Assembly (NCBI GenBank): GCA_964514145.1
Contig: CAZEPM010000079.1
Coordinates: 1-9,032 of the forward strand
Source of the DNA: Phocaeicola_A sp964514145
GTDB taxonomy: Bacteria > Bacteroidota > Bacteroidia > Bacteroidales > Bacteroidaceae
DNA length: 9,032 nucleotides
Reading direction: 5' to 3'
A model generated the notes under the pieces. It did no database searches. It worked only from the letters and a program-made list of their open reading frames with translations, and was not told where the DNA came from. The position numbers were made by a program, and so were the translations under genes. This document shows, in pieces, positions 1 through 6,495 of the stretch (positions are counted from its first letter, which is position 1; the number at the start of each line of letters is the position of its first letter).

Positions 1-31
1 CTGACAACGGATGGTATCTTATAAAAACTCG

Positions 32-39
32 TATATTTG
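32..39 (+). promoter_or_regulatory. Bacteroides-type -7 promoter box
   Basis: TATATTTG is an exact match to the Bacteroides sigma-ABfr -7 consensus TAnnTTTG. It lies 46 bp before the ATG at 86, which would give a leader of roughly 40 nt. No TTTG is visible at the expected -33 position, so this rests on the -7 element alone. A gene upstream of the window cannot be excluded as the true source of transcription. Confidence 0.45.
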
Positions 40-85
40 CATACCAGAGATTTTCATAAACCTTTAAGTTAACTTGTCAAACACT

Positions 86-1054
86 ATGATCAAATGGGGA
101 TTTATCGGATGCGGAGACGTAGCCGAAAGGAAGAGCGGACCGGCCTTCAACAAGATAGAGGGATCTGTCATCGAAGCCGTCATGAGCCGAAGAGCGGAGC
201 ATGCACAGTCGTATGCCCAAAGACATCACATCGGTAAATGGTATACCGATGCACTGGAACTGATCAACGACCCTGAGGTCAATGCCATCTACATCGCCAC
301 ACCTCCGGCATCGCACGCCACTTATGCCATCATGGCCATGAAAGCCGGGAAACCGGTCTATGTGGAGAAGCCTCTCGCCGTAAACTACGAAGAATGCACC
401 CGAATCAACCGTATCGCCGCCGAGACGGGTATACCCTGTTTCGTAGCCTACTACAGACGTTATTTGCCTTATTTCCTGAAAGTCAAACAGCTCGTTGAAG
501 ACAAAGCGATAGGCAATGTCCTGAACGTGCAGATCAGACTGGCACAACCCACAAAAACAACCGACAGGCAACCGGACAACTGGCGGCTCAATGCCGAACT
601 TGCAGGCGGGGGATACTTCTACGACATGGCGCCTCATCAGATAGATATCCTGCAGGACATCTTCGGATGTATCCTGGAAGTGCAAGGATATAGCGGGAAC
701 CGAGGAGGACTATATACGGTGGAAGACACGGTCAGCGCCTGTTTCCGGTTCGAATCGGGATTGCCCGGATCAGGCTCATGGTGCTTTGCGGCACACGAAT
801 CGGCTGCTGAAGACCGCATCGAAATCATCGGAGATCAAGGCATGATTTGCTTCTCATGTTTCAGCTTCGCACCCATCGCCTTGCATACCTCCAACGGACT
901 TGAACGGTATGAGTTCGAACAACCCGAAAACATACAGTATCCTCTTATCAAAGCCGTCGTCGAACACTTGCAGAACAGAGCTATCTGTACCTGCGACTCC
1001 GTAAGCGCAACTCCCACCAACTGGGTGCTGGACAAAATCCTCGGGAAGCTGTAA
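86..1054 (+). CDS. Gfo/Idh/MocA family NAD(P)-dependent oxidoreductase
   Basis: A 322-residue cytoplasmic oxidoreductase of the glucose-fructose oxidoreductase/inositol dehydrogenase family. Seen in the sequence: an N-terminal Rossmann fold opening with GFIGCGDVAE (residues 5-14), the nucleotide-domain strand IYIATPP (68-74), the family EKP motif with its catalytic lysine (94-96), and GGGYFYDMAPHQID (174-187), which carries the Asp/His pair usual for the active site of the C-terminal alpha/beta domain. Length is typical for the family. A TTG four codons upstream could extend the frame, but ATG 86 puts the Rossmann strand at the very N-terminus, as is usual, so I chose it. No signal peptide. 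It stands alone, with the next gene convergent, so neighbours do not reveal the substrate. A sugar, inositol or other polyol is the family expectation; the exact substrate is unknown. Confidence 0.92.
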   Translation: MIKWGFIGCGDVAERKSGPAFNKIEGSVIEAVMSRRAEHAQSYAQRHHIGKWYTDALELINDPEVNAIYIATPPASHATYAIMAMKAGKPVYVEKPLAVNYEECTRINRIAAETGIPCFVAYYRRYLPYFLKVKQLVEDKAIGNVLNVQIRLAQPTKTTDRQPDNWRLNAELAGGGYFYDMAPHQIDILQDIFGCILEVQGYSGNRGGLYTVEDTVSACFRFESGLPGSGSWCFAAHESAAEDRIEIIGDQGMICFSCFSFAPIALHTSNGLERYEFEQPENIQYPLIKAVVEHLQNRAICTCDSVSATPTNWVLDKILGKL

Positions 1055-1151
1055 CTCACCCGGACACACCCCTGACACAGTCTCCTCACCGGGAACAGCT
1101 CATCCCATTCAGCTTACCCAAGTCGACGCTTTGGGAAAGGAGCATAAAAAA

Positions 1152-1194
1152 TCCTGCAACGGCGATGCATGATTTCTGCATCGCCGTTACAGGA
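1152..1194 (-). terminator. Rho-independent terminator of the C1 peptidase gene
   Basis: An 18-bp stem (1152-1169 with 1177-1194) and a 7-nt loop lie 21 bp past the peptidase stop codon. On the minus strand it is followed at once by a run of T (A's at 1146-1151 on the plus strand). The only irregular pair, 1157 with 1189, is a C-A mismatch in plus-strand RNA but a G-U wobble in minus-strand RNA. Both signs point to termination of the minus-strand gene. The plus strand has no T-run after the hairpin, so it probably does not terminate the oxidoreductase gene efficiently. Confidence 0.88.
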
Positions 1195-1215
1195 CAAGAC
1201 CGACAGATTCAGCCC

Positions 1216-2613
1216 TTACTCTTCGTCAGCAAACATAGGATCCCATGCAGGGAGCAAGATGGGTTTTTCGTCGCTCAACAGCTTGAGTATCTTTTCGGAT
1301 GCGTATTTCTTGTTGACGGCGAGACGGAACATGTATTCGTCAAACCATTGGTCGGTCATGATCAAATGACCTTTATATCCGGTCATTCCCCAGCTATTCT
1401 CCACCATCCACTTCTTCGGTTTCCCATCCGCATCAAGATCTACAGCCATCAGTGTCATAGCGTGTGTGGAACCGCTGGATAACGTCTGAATGCGTTGCTT
1501 CTTATCCATGCCGAAAGTCGTCCCGAAGAGCGACTCATAGTCATAGTTACGCAAGTCGAGCAATCCACGTTTACGGTCGATAAACTTACTTACATCGCAC
1601 GAGAAATACATCATCACGCCATCCTTGATCGAAGCGATTGCCATTTGCTTGATTTCGTCCGTAGGCAAGTTGACATAGAGCCAATTGTGCCCGTCGTAAG
1701 CATGCCGGTCATAATCAATCTCATAAACCTTCCAGTAAGGACGTGAAGGATCATTCATCACCATGATATAATCGTTCACGTAATCCTCGTTGATATACTC
1801 CTTGAAGAACGATTGAGGAGTATAGGTTTTCACCTCTCCGCGCGGTGAGCCATCAGCATTCCGCATCACCCATTGAAACTCCGTAACAGGTTCGCCAAGA
1901 GTCAGCACAAGCATGCGGTATATCGTTCCCAGCATCTCCGTCTTAGCCTTCTCGAGTTCTGCCGACGAAGCTCCGGCCTCTGCCCTATCGCGCAACTGCA
2001 ATCCATACTCACGCAGTTTCAGCTTGATGAAGTTAGCCATTTGCGAAGTATTCTCACTGCTGTAAGTCTCAGGCATCACTTCTTTGGGTACAACACCGTA
2101 TTTCACCACAATATCCATCACGCCGGTAAACTGTCCGCCATCGCTCACAGGATTCTTAAACAAGAACTGCACCTTGCGATCATCAACAGGAAGTTCATAC
2201 GTATCGATGACACCCTGTAAGAAAAGATTAGCCTTCTCGAGTTGATCCCAGAAGAAACCGTAGCTTTGCGAGAACTCCATCTCTTTCAGATCATATTCAG
2301 CCATCATCCGCGCACGCATGACGTTGAGACCCGTAAATAGCCAGCAACGACCCGACGACTTCTGGTCAGTAATTCCGTGCGACTCCACCTTGTGGCTGAA
2401 ATACGTGTCAAAGTCCGCCTGATTCTCGTGATTAACAGCCAACACATTAATGCTCGTCGTCGTCAGCGCATTAAGCAAAGCCTTATCCGTCGGACTCCCC
2501 TGATAAGCCTTTTTAATCTCCCGGAGCATCTCGTCCGAGATGCCTCCGTTTTGTGCCTGCATACCATTCCAGGCAATGGCCAGCATACATGCCGTAGCAA
2601 TCAATTTGTTCAT
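1216..2613 (-). CDS. Exported C1-family cysteine aminopeptidase (bleomycin hydrolase/PepC-like)
   Basis: A 465-residue papain-superfamily peptidase of the bleomycin hydrolase/aminopeptidase C type, expected to release N-terminal residues from peptides. Seen: the oxyanion-hole Gln and catalytic Cys in DQKSSGRCWLF (Gln84, Cys90), the catalytic His in STHAMTL (His384), the catalytic Asn in VENSWG (Asn406), and a C-terminal tail with WDPM, typical of this family, where the C-terminus reaches into the active site. The ATG at 2613 begins a plausible signal peptide (MNKLIATACMLAIAWNGMQA) with probable cleavage after Ala20, so the enzyme is likely periplasmic or outside the cell, whereas classical PepC is cytoplasmic. 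Cys9 gives a poor lipobox, so a lipoprotein is less likely. A TTG start 12 codons upstream is possible by frame, but it overlaps the predicted -7 box and would bury the signal peptide. Single-gene unit with its own promoter and terminator. Confidence 0.9.
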   Translation of the reverse strand: MNKLIATACMLAIAWNGMQAQNGGISDEMLREIKKAYQGSPTDKALLNALTTTSINVLAVNHENQADFDTYFSHKVESHGITDQKSSGRCWLFTGLNVMRARMMAEYDLKEMEFSQSYGFFWDQLEKANLFLQGVIDTYELPVDDRKVQFLFKNPVSDGGQFTGVMDIVVKYGVVPKEVMPETYSSENTSQMANFIKLKLREYGLQLRDRAEAGASSAELEKAKTEMLGTIYRMLVLTLGEPVTEFQWVMRNADGSPRGEVKTYTPQSFFKEYINEDYVNDYIMVMNDPSRPYWKVYEIDYDRHAYDGHNWLYVNLPTDEIKQMAIASIKDGVMMYFSCDVSKFIDRKRGLLDLRNYDYESLFGTTFGMDKKQRIQTLSSGSTHAMTLMAVDLDADGKPKKWMVENSWGMTGYKGHLIMTDQWFDEYMFRLAVNKKYASEKILKLLSDEKPILLPAWDPMFADEE

Positions 2614-2646
2614 AAGATTGGGGTTTTTAAGTAGGTTAACGATATG

Positions 2647-2654
2647 CAAACATA
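2647..2654 (-). promoter_or_regulatory. Bacteroides-type -7 promoter box for the C1 peptidase
   Basis: On the minus strand the sequence reads TATGTTTG, an exact fit to TAnnTTTG, 33 bp before the ATG at 2613. That implies a leader of about 25-30 nt and supports this start over the upstream TTG, which falls inside the box. No clear -33 TTTG is seen at the usual spacing; TTTTG occurs closer in, only 9 bp from the box. Confidence 0.5.
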
Positions 2655-2703
2655 ATAAAAAGCCAAAAGGACTCCATGTTTTTGCTCACTTTTTTCATCC
2701 CTG

Positions 2704-2724
2704 TGTCGCAACCCCCATGCGACA
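2704..2724. repeat. Perfect 7-bp inverted repeat upstream of the peptidase promoter
   Basis: TGTCGCA (2704-2710) and TGCGACA (2718-2724) are exact reverse complements separated by 7 bp rich in C. It sits about 50 bp upstream of the peptidase -7 box. There is no T-run on either side, so it is not a convincing terminator. It could be an operator or simply a small hairpin; a chance dyad is quite possible. Confidence 0.35.
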
Positions 2725-2792
2725 GCGCACACGCCACCTATATATAATTAAGGCAATCATACACTATCGACACAATCCGGCACCATGTAACT

Positions 2793-2847
2793 GCGTCGTT
2801 AACTGACAGTCCAAACATGCCTATCGGAGACATACGTATGTGTCGAT
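2793..2847 (+). repeat. 55-bp direct repeat, left copy, abutting the gap
   Basis: This 55-bp stretch is identical, base for base, to 2948-3002. It ends exactly at the first N and contains one 23-bp palindromic unit (2825-2847) preceded by 32 bp of other sequence. Because the identity stops flush at the gap on both sides, it is probably the shared end of two unmerged contigs and not a biological duplication. Confidence 0.85.
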
Positions 2848-2947
2848 NNNNNNNNNNNNNNNNNNNNNNNNNNNNNNNNNNNNNNNNNNNNNNNNNNNNN
2901 NNNNNNNNNNNNNNNNNNNNNNNNNNNNNNNNNNNNNNNNNNNNNNN
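2848..2947. other. Assembly gap of exactly 100 N
   Basis: One hundred consecutive Ns, a conventional placeholder for a gap of unknown length. It falls at the edge of the tandem repeat array, which is a likely reason for the assembly break. The real sequence here may be longer, shorter or absent. Confidence 0.97.
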
Positions 2948-3002
2948 GCGTCGTTAACTGACAGTCCAAACATGCCTATCGGAGACATACGTATGTGTCG
3001 AT
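2948..3002 (+). repeat. 55-bp direct repeat, right copy, abutting the gap
   Basis: Exact copy of 2793-2847, beginning at the first base after the Ns. Its last 23 bp (2980-3002) form the first unit of the tandem array that continues to the right. Confidence 0.85.
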
Positions 3003-3088
3003 GCGAGAGATACGTATGTGTCGATGTGAGACATACGTATGTGTCGATGTGAGACATACGTATGTGTCGATGTGAGACATACGTATGT
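2980..3088. repeat. Tandem array of 23-bp units with a palindromic core
   Basis: Four full 23-bp units (2980-3002, 3003-3025, 3026-3048, 3049-3071) and a partial fifth (3072-3088) follow head to tail without spacers. The common unit is GTGAGACATACGTATGTG followed by TCGAT. Each unit is centred on the 12-bp perfect palindrome ACATACGTATGT (2985, 3031, 3054 and 3077 are its starts). The second unit has one substitution that shortens the palindrome to ATACGTAT (3010-3017). Units 3 and 4 are identical; the outer ones have drifted. Another unit lies left of the gap (2825-2847), so the true copy number is unknown. There are no spacers, so this is not a CRISPR. Function unknown: repeated binding sites for a dimeric regulator, a structural element, or a neutral variable-number repeat are all possible. 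Confidence 0.9.
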
Positions 3089-3280
3089 ATCCGGTGGTGA
3101 CAGACGTTTTCCGACGGGACACCGTTCGAGGCATAGAGAAGAATGTTTTTCGATAATCTGCAACCTATTTTTTATTTTCTTGTTAAAACCATCCGTATTC
3201 AGTTTTTTATGCTTATATTAGTCCGGAAAAAATGAGGTTAAGCGTCAATGAGAGATGATGGTTAACGTATAAAGAACGTG

Positions 3281-4258
3281 ATGAATCTGGACGTACGTAT
3301 ATATTATCATAGTAGCGAATCGCCACCTTCGGGCGGAAACAACTTGTTTCATTCTACTGAGTTGTTCACCATCTGCGACCGTACACGAGGATATACTCCC
3401 ATCTTGGTGGTTGCCTATCAAAACCAACAACCGGTGGGTCGCTTACTGGGAATCATACGTAAGAGTGCCCGCATCTTTCCGCCGTCATTTATCAGACGAT
3501 GTGAAGTCTACGGCTTAGGTGAGTATGCGACGGAGGCTGACAAGGAAGCTATTTTTGGACGGATGCTGCAGGCGCTCACTCGGGTTGCTGTCCAACGGTG
3601 TTTCCTTATCGAATTTCGCAATCTGCATAATCCGATGTTTGCCTATCGGCTTTTCAGGAAAAACAAGTATTTCCCAATCAATTGGCTTCGTATCCATAAC
3701 TCACTCCACAGTAAAGCCCCGGAAGAACGATTGAGCAATTCCCGCCGCAGACAAATCCATAATGCGCTCAATAATGGGGCGACGATGCATGTTGCCCAAA
3801 CAGCAGAAGAAGTCCAATCGTTCATACGCCTCCTGAACAAATATTATGCCTCTAAGATACGCAGGCATTTTCCCAGACCGGATTTCTTCTACCAGCTGTT
3901 ACAGAGTAATAAGGATAAGGAATTAGGTCATATATTTGTCATCAAGTATAAAGAGAAAGTTATCGGCGGCTCGGTGTGTGTGTATTCAGAAAACAATGCA
4001 TACCTCTGGTTTTCTGCCGGTCTCCGCAAAAGTTATCCCCGACAATATCCCGGCGTGCTTGCCGTATGGGCAGCCATCCAATACGCCTATAATCACGGAT
4101 ATGATCACATGGAATTTATGGATGTGGGATTACCTTTCAAGCAATATGGTTACCGAGACTTTATTCTTCGCTTTGGTGGCGTGCAATATGGAACCCGTCG
4201 ATGGTTCAGATTCCGCTGGAACTGGCTTAACCGATTTCTGACCCGCCTCTATATATGA
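3281..4258 (+). CDS. FemAB/BioF2-like GNAT-fold acyltransferase, substrate unknown
   Basis: A 325-residue cytoplasmic protein that I assign to the GNAT superfamily, of the double-lobe FemAB/BioF2-like type. Seen (numbering from ATG 3281): an N-terminal lobe (about 1-140) with LVVAYQNQQPVGRLLGI, a linker with LSNSRRRQIHNAL (about 151-163) of the kind that starts the second lobe in this group, then GHIFVIKYKEKVIGGSVCVY and AYLWFSAGL (about 216-248), which match the core GNAT strands, and HMEFMDVGLPFKQYGYRDFILRFGG near 276-300. The C-terminus is rich in Arg and Trp. No signal peptide or membrane helix. FemAB relatives transfer aminoacyl or acyl groups to cell-wall or polysaccharide precursors; the substrate here cannot be told from sequence. 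A GTG immediately upstream (3278) is an equally possible start, differing by one residue. It is a single gene, divergent from the peptidase and 198 bp before the propionate operon. Confidence 0.75.
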   Translation: MNLDVRIYYHSSESPPSGGNNLFHSTELFTICDRTRGYTPILVVAYQNQQPVGRLLGIIRKSARIFPPSFIRRCEVYGLGEYATEADKEAIFGRMLQALTRVAVQRCFLIEFRNLHNPMFAYRLFRKNKYFPINWLRIHNSLHSKAPEERLSNSRRRQIHNALNNGATMHVAQTAEEVQSFIRLLNKYYASKIRRHFPRPDFFYQLLQSNKDKELGHIFVIKYKEKVIGGSVCVYSENNAYLWFSAGLRKSYPRQYPGVLAVWAAIQYAYNHGYDHMEFMDVGLPFKQYGYRDFILRFGGVQYGTRRWFRFRWNWLNRFLTRLYI

Positions 4259-4381
4259 CAAATAGATATCATACGGAAGATTTATCCGGCTTATCAGCAA
4301 GGTGTAAATGTCACTTTGTATGCGATTCTTTTCTTCTTAAGCAGAAACAAGCATTTCCTATCACAAATAATTGAGGAAAAA

Positions 4382-4413
4382 TTTCCGCATTCAATTCAAA
4401 ACAATTACTTTTA
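4382..4413 (+). promoter_or_regulatory. Candidate promoter of the methylmalonyl-CoA decarboxylase operon
   Basis: TTTC at 4382-4385, 20 bp, then TACTTTTA at 4406-4413. This resembles the Bacteroides pattern TTTG, about 19-21 bp, TAnnTTTG, with one mismatch in each element. It would start transcription near 4420, giving a leader of about 37 nt before the epimerase ATG. The AT-rich 198-bp gap after the preceding gene fits a separate promoter. I see no clear terminator hairpin for the acyltransferase gene in that gap. Confidence 0.4.
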
Positions 4414-4456
4414 TCGCAATTTTCAACTAAAATAAGAAAACTCAAATATCAGAATT

Positions 4457-4870
4457 ATGAAAATTTCGCACATTGAGCATTTAGGTATTGCTGTGAAGAA
4501 TATTGAAGAGGCACTACCCTATTATGAAAATGTTTTAGGATTAAAATGCTATAACATTGAAACTGTTGAAGATCAAAAGGTCAGAACCGCTTTTTTAAAA
4601 GTTGGAGAAACAAAGATTGAACTCTTAGAGCCTACATGTCCGGAAAGTACCATTGCGAAATTCATTGAGAATAAAGGTGTAGGCGTACATCATGTAGCCT
4701 TTGCGATTGAAGACGGTGTTGCCAACGCGCTAGCAGAAGCTGAAGAGAAAGATATCCGTCTGATTGATAAAGCTCCTCGAAAAGGTGCAGAAAATTTAAA
4801 TATTGCTTTTCTGCACCCAAAATCAACACTAGGCGTACTCACTGAACTCTGTGAAAACGAATCGAAATAG
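4457..4870 (+). CDS. mce: Methylmalonyl-CoA epimerase
   Basis: A 137-residue vicinal-oxygen-chelate (glyoxalase-fold) enzyme that interconverts (R)- and (S)-methylmalonyl-CoA in the cytoplasm. Seen: two repeated beta-alpha-beta-beta-beta modules, the first starting at HIEHLGIAVKNIEEALPYY and the second at GVHHVAFAIED. Compared with the Propionibacterium enzyme (metal ligands His, Gln, His, Glu), the matching residues here are His8, Glu55, one of His78/His79, and Glu130 in LTELCE; the second ligand position has Glu instead of Gln. AFLHPKSTLGVLTEL near the C-terminus is the typical family ending. Length is normal for the family. First gene of the operon; the decarboxylase that uses its product follows 45 bp later, which supports this role over other VOC enzymes. 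The gene looks AT-rich compared with those upstream. Confidence 0.95.
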   Translation: MKISHIEHLGIAVKNIEEALPYYENVLGLKCYNIETVEDQKVRTAFLKVGETKIELLEPTCPESTIAKFIENKGVGVHHVAFAIEDGVANALAEAEEKDIRLIDKAPRKGAENLNIAFLHPKSTLGVLTELCENESK

Positions 4871-4915
4871 AAGATTAATACCAAGAAACAAAGATTTTTC
4901 TAATTGATATATTGT

Positions 4916-6469
4916 ATGAGTAAACAAACAGAAAAAATCAAAGAACTCGTAGAACTTCGTGTTCAAGCACGTTTAGGTGGTGGCGAAAAAGCAATTGCCA
5001 AACAACATGATAAAGGGAAATACACTGCACGTGAGCGCATCAATATGTTGCTTGACGAAGGTTCGTTCGAAGAATTAGATATGTTCGTGCGCCACCGTTG
5101 TACGAACTTTGGGCAAGAAAAAAAATCGTTTCCAGGCGACGGAGTCGTAACCGGCTATGGAACAATTAATGGAAGATTAGTGTATGTATTTGCACAAGAC
5201 TTTACGATTTTTGGTGGTTCCTTGTCTGAAACAATGGCTCAAAAGATCTGTAAAGTAATGGATCTAGCCATGAAAATGGGTGCGCCGGTCATCGGGCTCA
5301 ACGACTCCGGTGGAGCACGTATTCAAGAGGGTATCAATGCGTTAGCCGGTTATGCCGAAATTTTCCAACGCAACATTTTGGCCTCTGGTGTTATTCCACA
5401 AATTTCCGGAATCTTTGGCCCATGTGCAGGTGGAGCTGTTTATTCTCCCGCACTGACAGATTTTACGCTAATGATGGAAGGTACTTCATATATGTTTCTT
5501 ACAGGTCCTAAAGTAGTAAAAACCGTAACAGGCGAAGATGTCTCTCAAGAAGATTTGGGTGGAGCCAGTGTACACTCATCCAAATCTGGAGTTACACACT
5601 TCACGGCTGAAACAGAAGAAGAAGGCCTTGCACTTATCCGTACAATGCTGAGCTATATGCCTCAGAACAACATGGAAGAAGCTCCGTATGTAGAGTGTAC
5701 AGACCCCATCGACAGAATGGAAGATTCTTTAAATGAAATTATACCAGACAATCCCAACAAAGCTTACGACATGTACGAAGTCATTAACGCAATTGTTGAC
5801 AATGGTGAATTTCTTGAGATACAAAAACATTATGCTACCAACATCATTATCGGATTTGCGCATTTCAACGGACGGTCTGTAGGAATTGTGGCCAATCAAC
5901 CATGCCGTTATGCCGGAGTACTCGACTGTAATGCTTCGCGCAAAGGTGCCCGTTTCGTACGATTCTGTGATGCATTTAATATCCCCATCGTATCACTTGT
6001 TGATGTTCCCGGATTCCTGCCCGGAACCGGACAAGAGTACAATGCCGTTATTCTGCACGGAGCCAAACTGCTATATGCATACGGAGAAGCTACCGTACCT
6101 AAAGTAACTGTAACCCTACGCAAATCTTATGGCGGATCACATATCGTGATGAGTTGTAAACAATTGCGCGGAGATATGAATTATGCGTGGCCTTCTGCAG
6201 AAATTGCCGTTATGGGCGGTGCAGGTGCAGTAGAAGTACTCTACGCTAAAGAAGCCAAAGAGGCGAGTGATCCCAAAGCATTTATGGCCGAAAAAGAAGC
6301 GGAATACACCAAGCTGTTTGCCAATCCATATAATGCCGCCAAGTATGGCTATATCGACGATGTAATCGAACCACGCAATACGCGTTTCCGCATCATACGT
6401 GCCTTAGCTCAGTTACAAACCAAACGAGTTACCAATCCTGCCAAAAAGCATGGCAATATCCCTTTGTAA
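4916..6469 (+). CDS. mmdA: Methylmalonyl-CoA decarboxylase alpha subunit (carboxyltransferase)
   Basis: A 517-residue biotin-dependent carboxyltransferase that moves the carboxyl group of (S)-methylmalonyl-CoA to biotin on the carrier protein, releasing propionyl-CoA. Seen: two crotonase-type halves. The N-terminal half has DSGGARIQEG (130-139) and GPCAGGAVYSPALTDF (168-183), glycine-rich oxyanion/acyl-CoA loops. The C-terminal half has VDVPGFLPGTGQEY (362-375) and RKSYGGSHIVMSCKQLRGD (402-420), the biotin-side motifs shared with propionyl-CoA carboxylase beta. By sequence alone it could be a carboxylase beta chain, but no biotin carboxylase gene is present and the operon holds the sodium-pump beta subunit, which favours the decarboxylase. 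ATG 4916 was chosen; a TTG four codons upstream (4904) adds nothing conserved. No Shine-Dalgarno is visible. Confidence 0.94.
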   Translation: MSKQTEKIKELVELRVQARLGGGEKAIAKQHDKGKYTARERINMLLDEGSFEELDMFVRHRCTNFGQEKKSFPGDGVVTGYGTINGRLVYVFAQDFTIFGGSLSETMAQKICKVMDLAMKMGAPVIGLNDSGGARIQEGINALAGYAEIFQRNILASGVIPQISGIFGPCAGGAVYSPALTDFTLMMEGTSYMFLTGPKVVKTVTGEDVSQEDLGGASVHSSKSGVTHFTAETEEEGLALIRTMLSYMPQNNMEEAPYVECTDPIDRMEDSLNEIIPDNPNKAYDMYEVINAIVDNGEFLEIQKHYATNIIIGFAHFNGRSVGIVANQPCRYAGVLDCNASRKGARFVRFCDAFNIPIVSLVDVPGFLPGTGQEYNAVILHGAKLLYAYGEATVPKVTVTLRKSYGGSHIVMSCKQLRGDMNYAWPSAEIAVMGGAGAVEVLYAKEAKEASDPKAFMAEKEAEYTKLFANPYNAAKYGYIDDVIEPRNTRFRIIRALAQLQTKRVTNPAKKHGNIPL

Positions 6470-6495
6470 TAAGAAGTCATAAAACTGAGAACAAA

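Larger units (their letters stand above)
2614..3280. other. 667-bp intergenic region between divergent genes
   Basis: No credible protein-coding gene lies here. Reading frames that cross it run through the N-gap or through the 23-bp repeats, whose length is not a multiple of three and whose palindromic core gives similar peptides on both strands. Contents in order: the peptidase promoter, a 7-bp dyad, the assembly gap with duplicated 55-bp flanks, the tandem palindromic array, then about 190 bp of AT-rich sequence leading to the acyltransferase gene. A weak -7-like box TATATTAG (3214-3221) could drive that gene. Confidence 0.7.

Noticed and set aside
68..73. GTTAAC hexamers recurring in upstream regions (68, 2635, 2798, 3261)
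   Set aside because: A six-base word is expected a couple of times in this length, another copy lies inside the beta-subunit gene (8417), and the spacing to starts is not constant.
1125..1139. Possible hairpin around CCCAAG/CTTTGGG as a terminator for the oxidoreductase gene
   Set aside because: The stem is about five pairs with a bulge and is followed by AAAGG rather than a T-run.
1873..2220. Plus-strand frame opposite the C1 peptidase
   Set aside because: It is the antisense shadow of a clearly conserved gene with intact catalytic motifs, and its own product shows no recognisable domain.
2980..3088. CRISPR array
   Set aside because: The repeats are directly adjacent with no unique spacers, the unit is only 23 bp, and no cas gene is in the window.
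2821..3163. Open frames on both strands with repeated HTYV/RHIRMS-like peptides
   Set aside because: They cross the N-gap or the 23-bp array. The unit is not a multiple of three and the palindromic core makes similar peptides on both strands; there is no start context or family resemblance.
3232..3258. Short upstream reading frame MRLSVNER with a GGAAAA run in front
   Set aside because: Eight codons, no sign of an attenuator (no biased codons, no alternative hairpins), and AT-rich leaders often hold such frames by chance.
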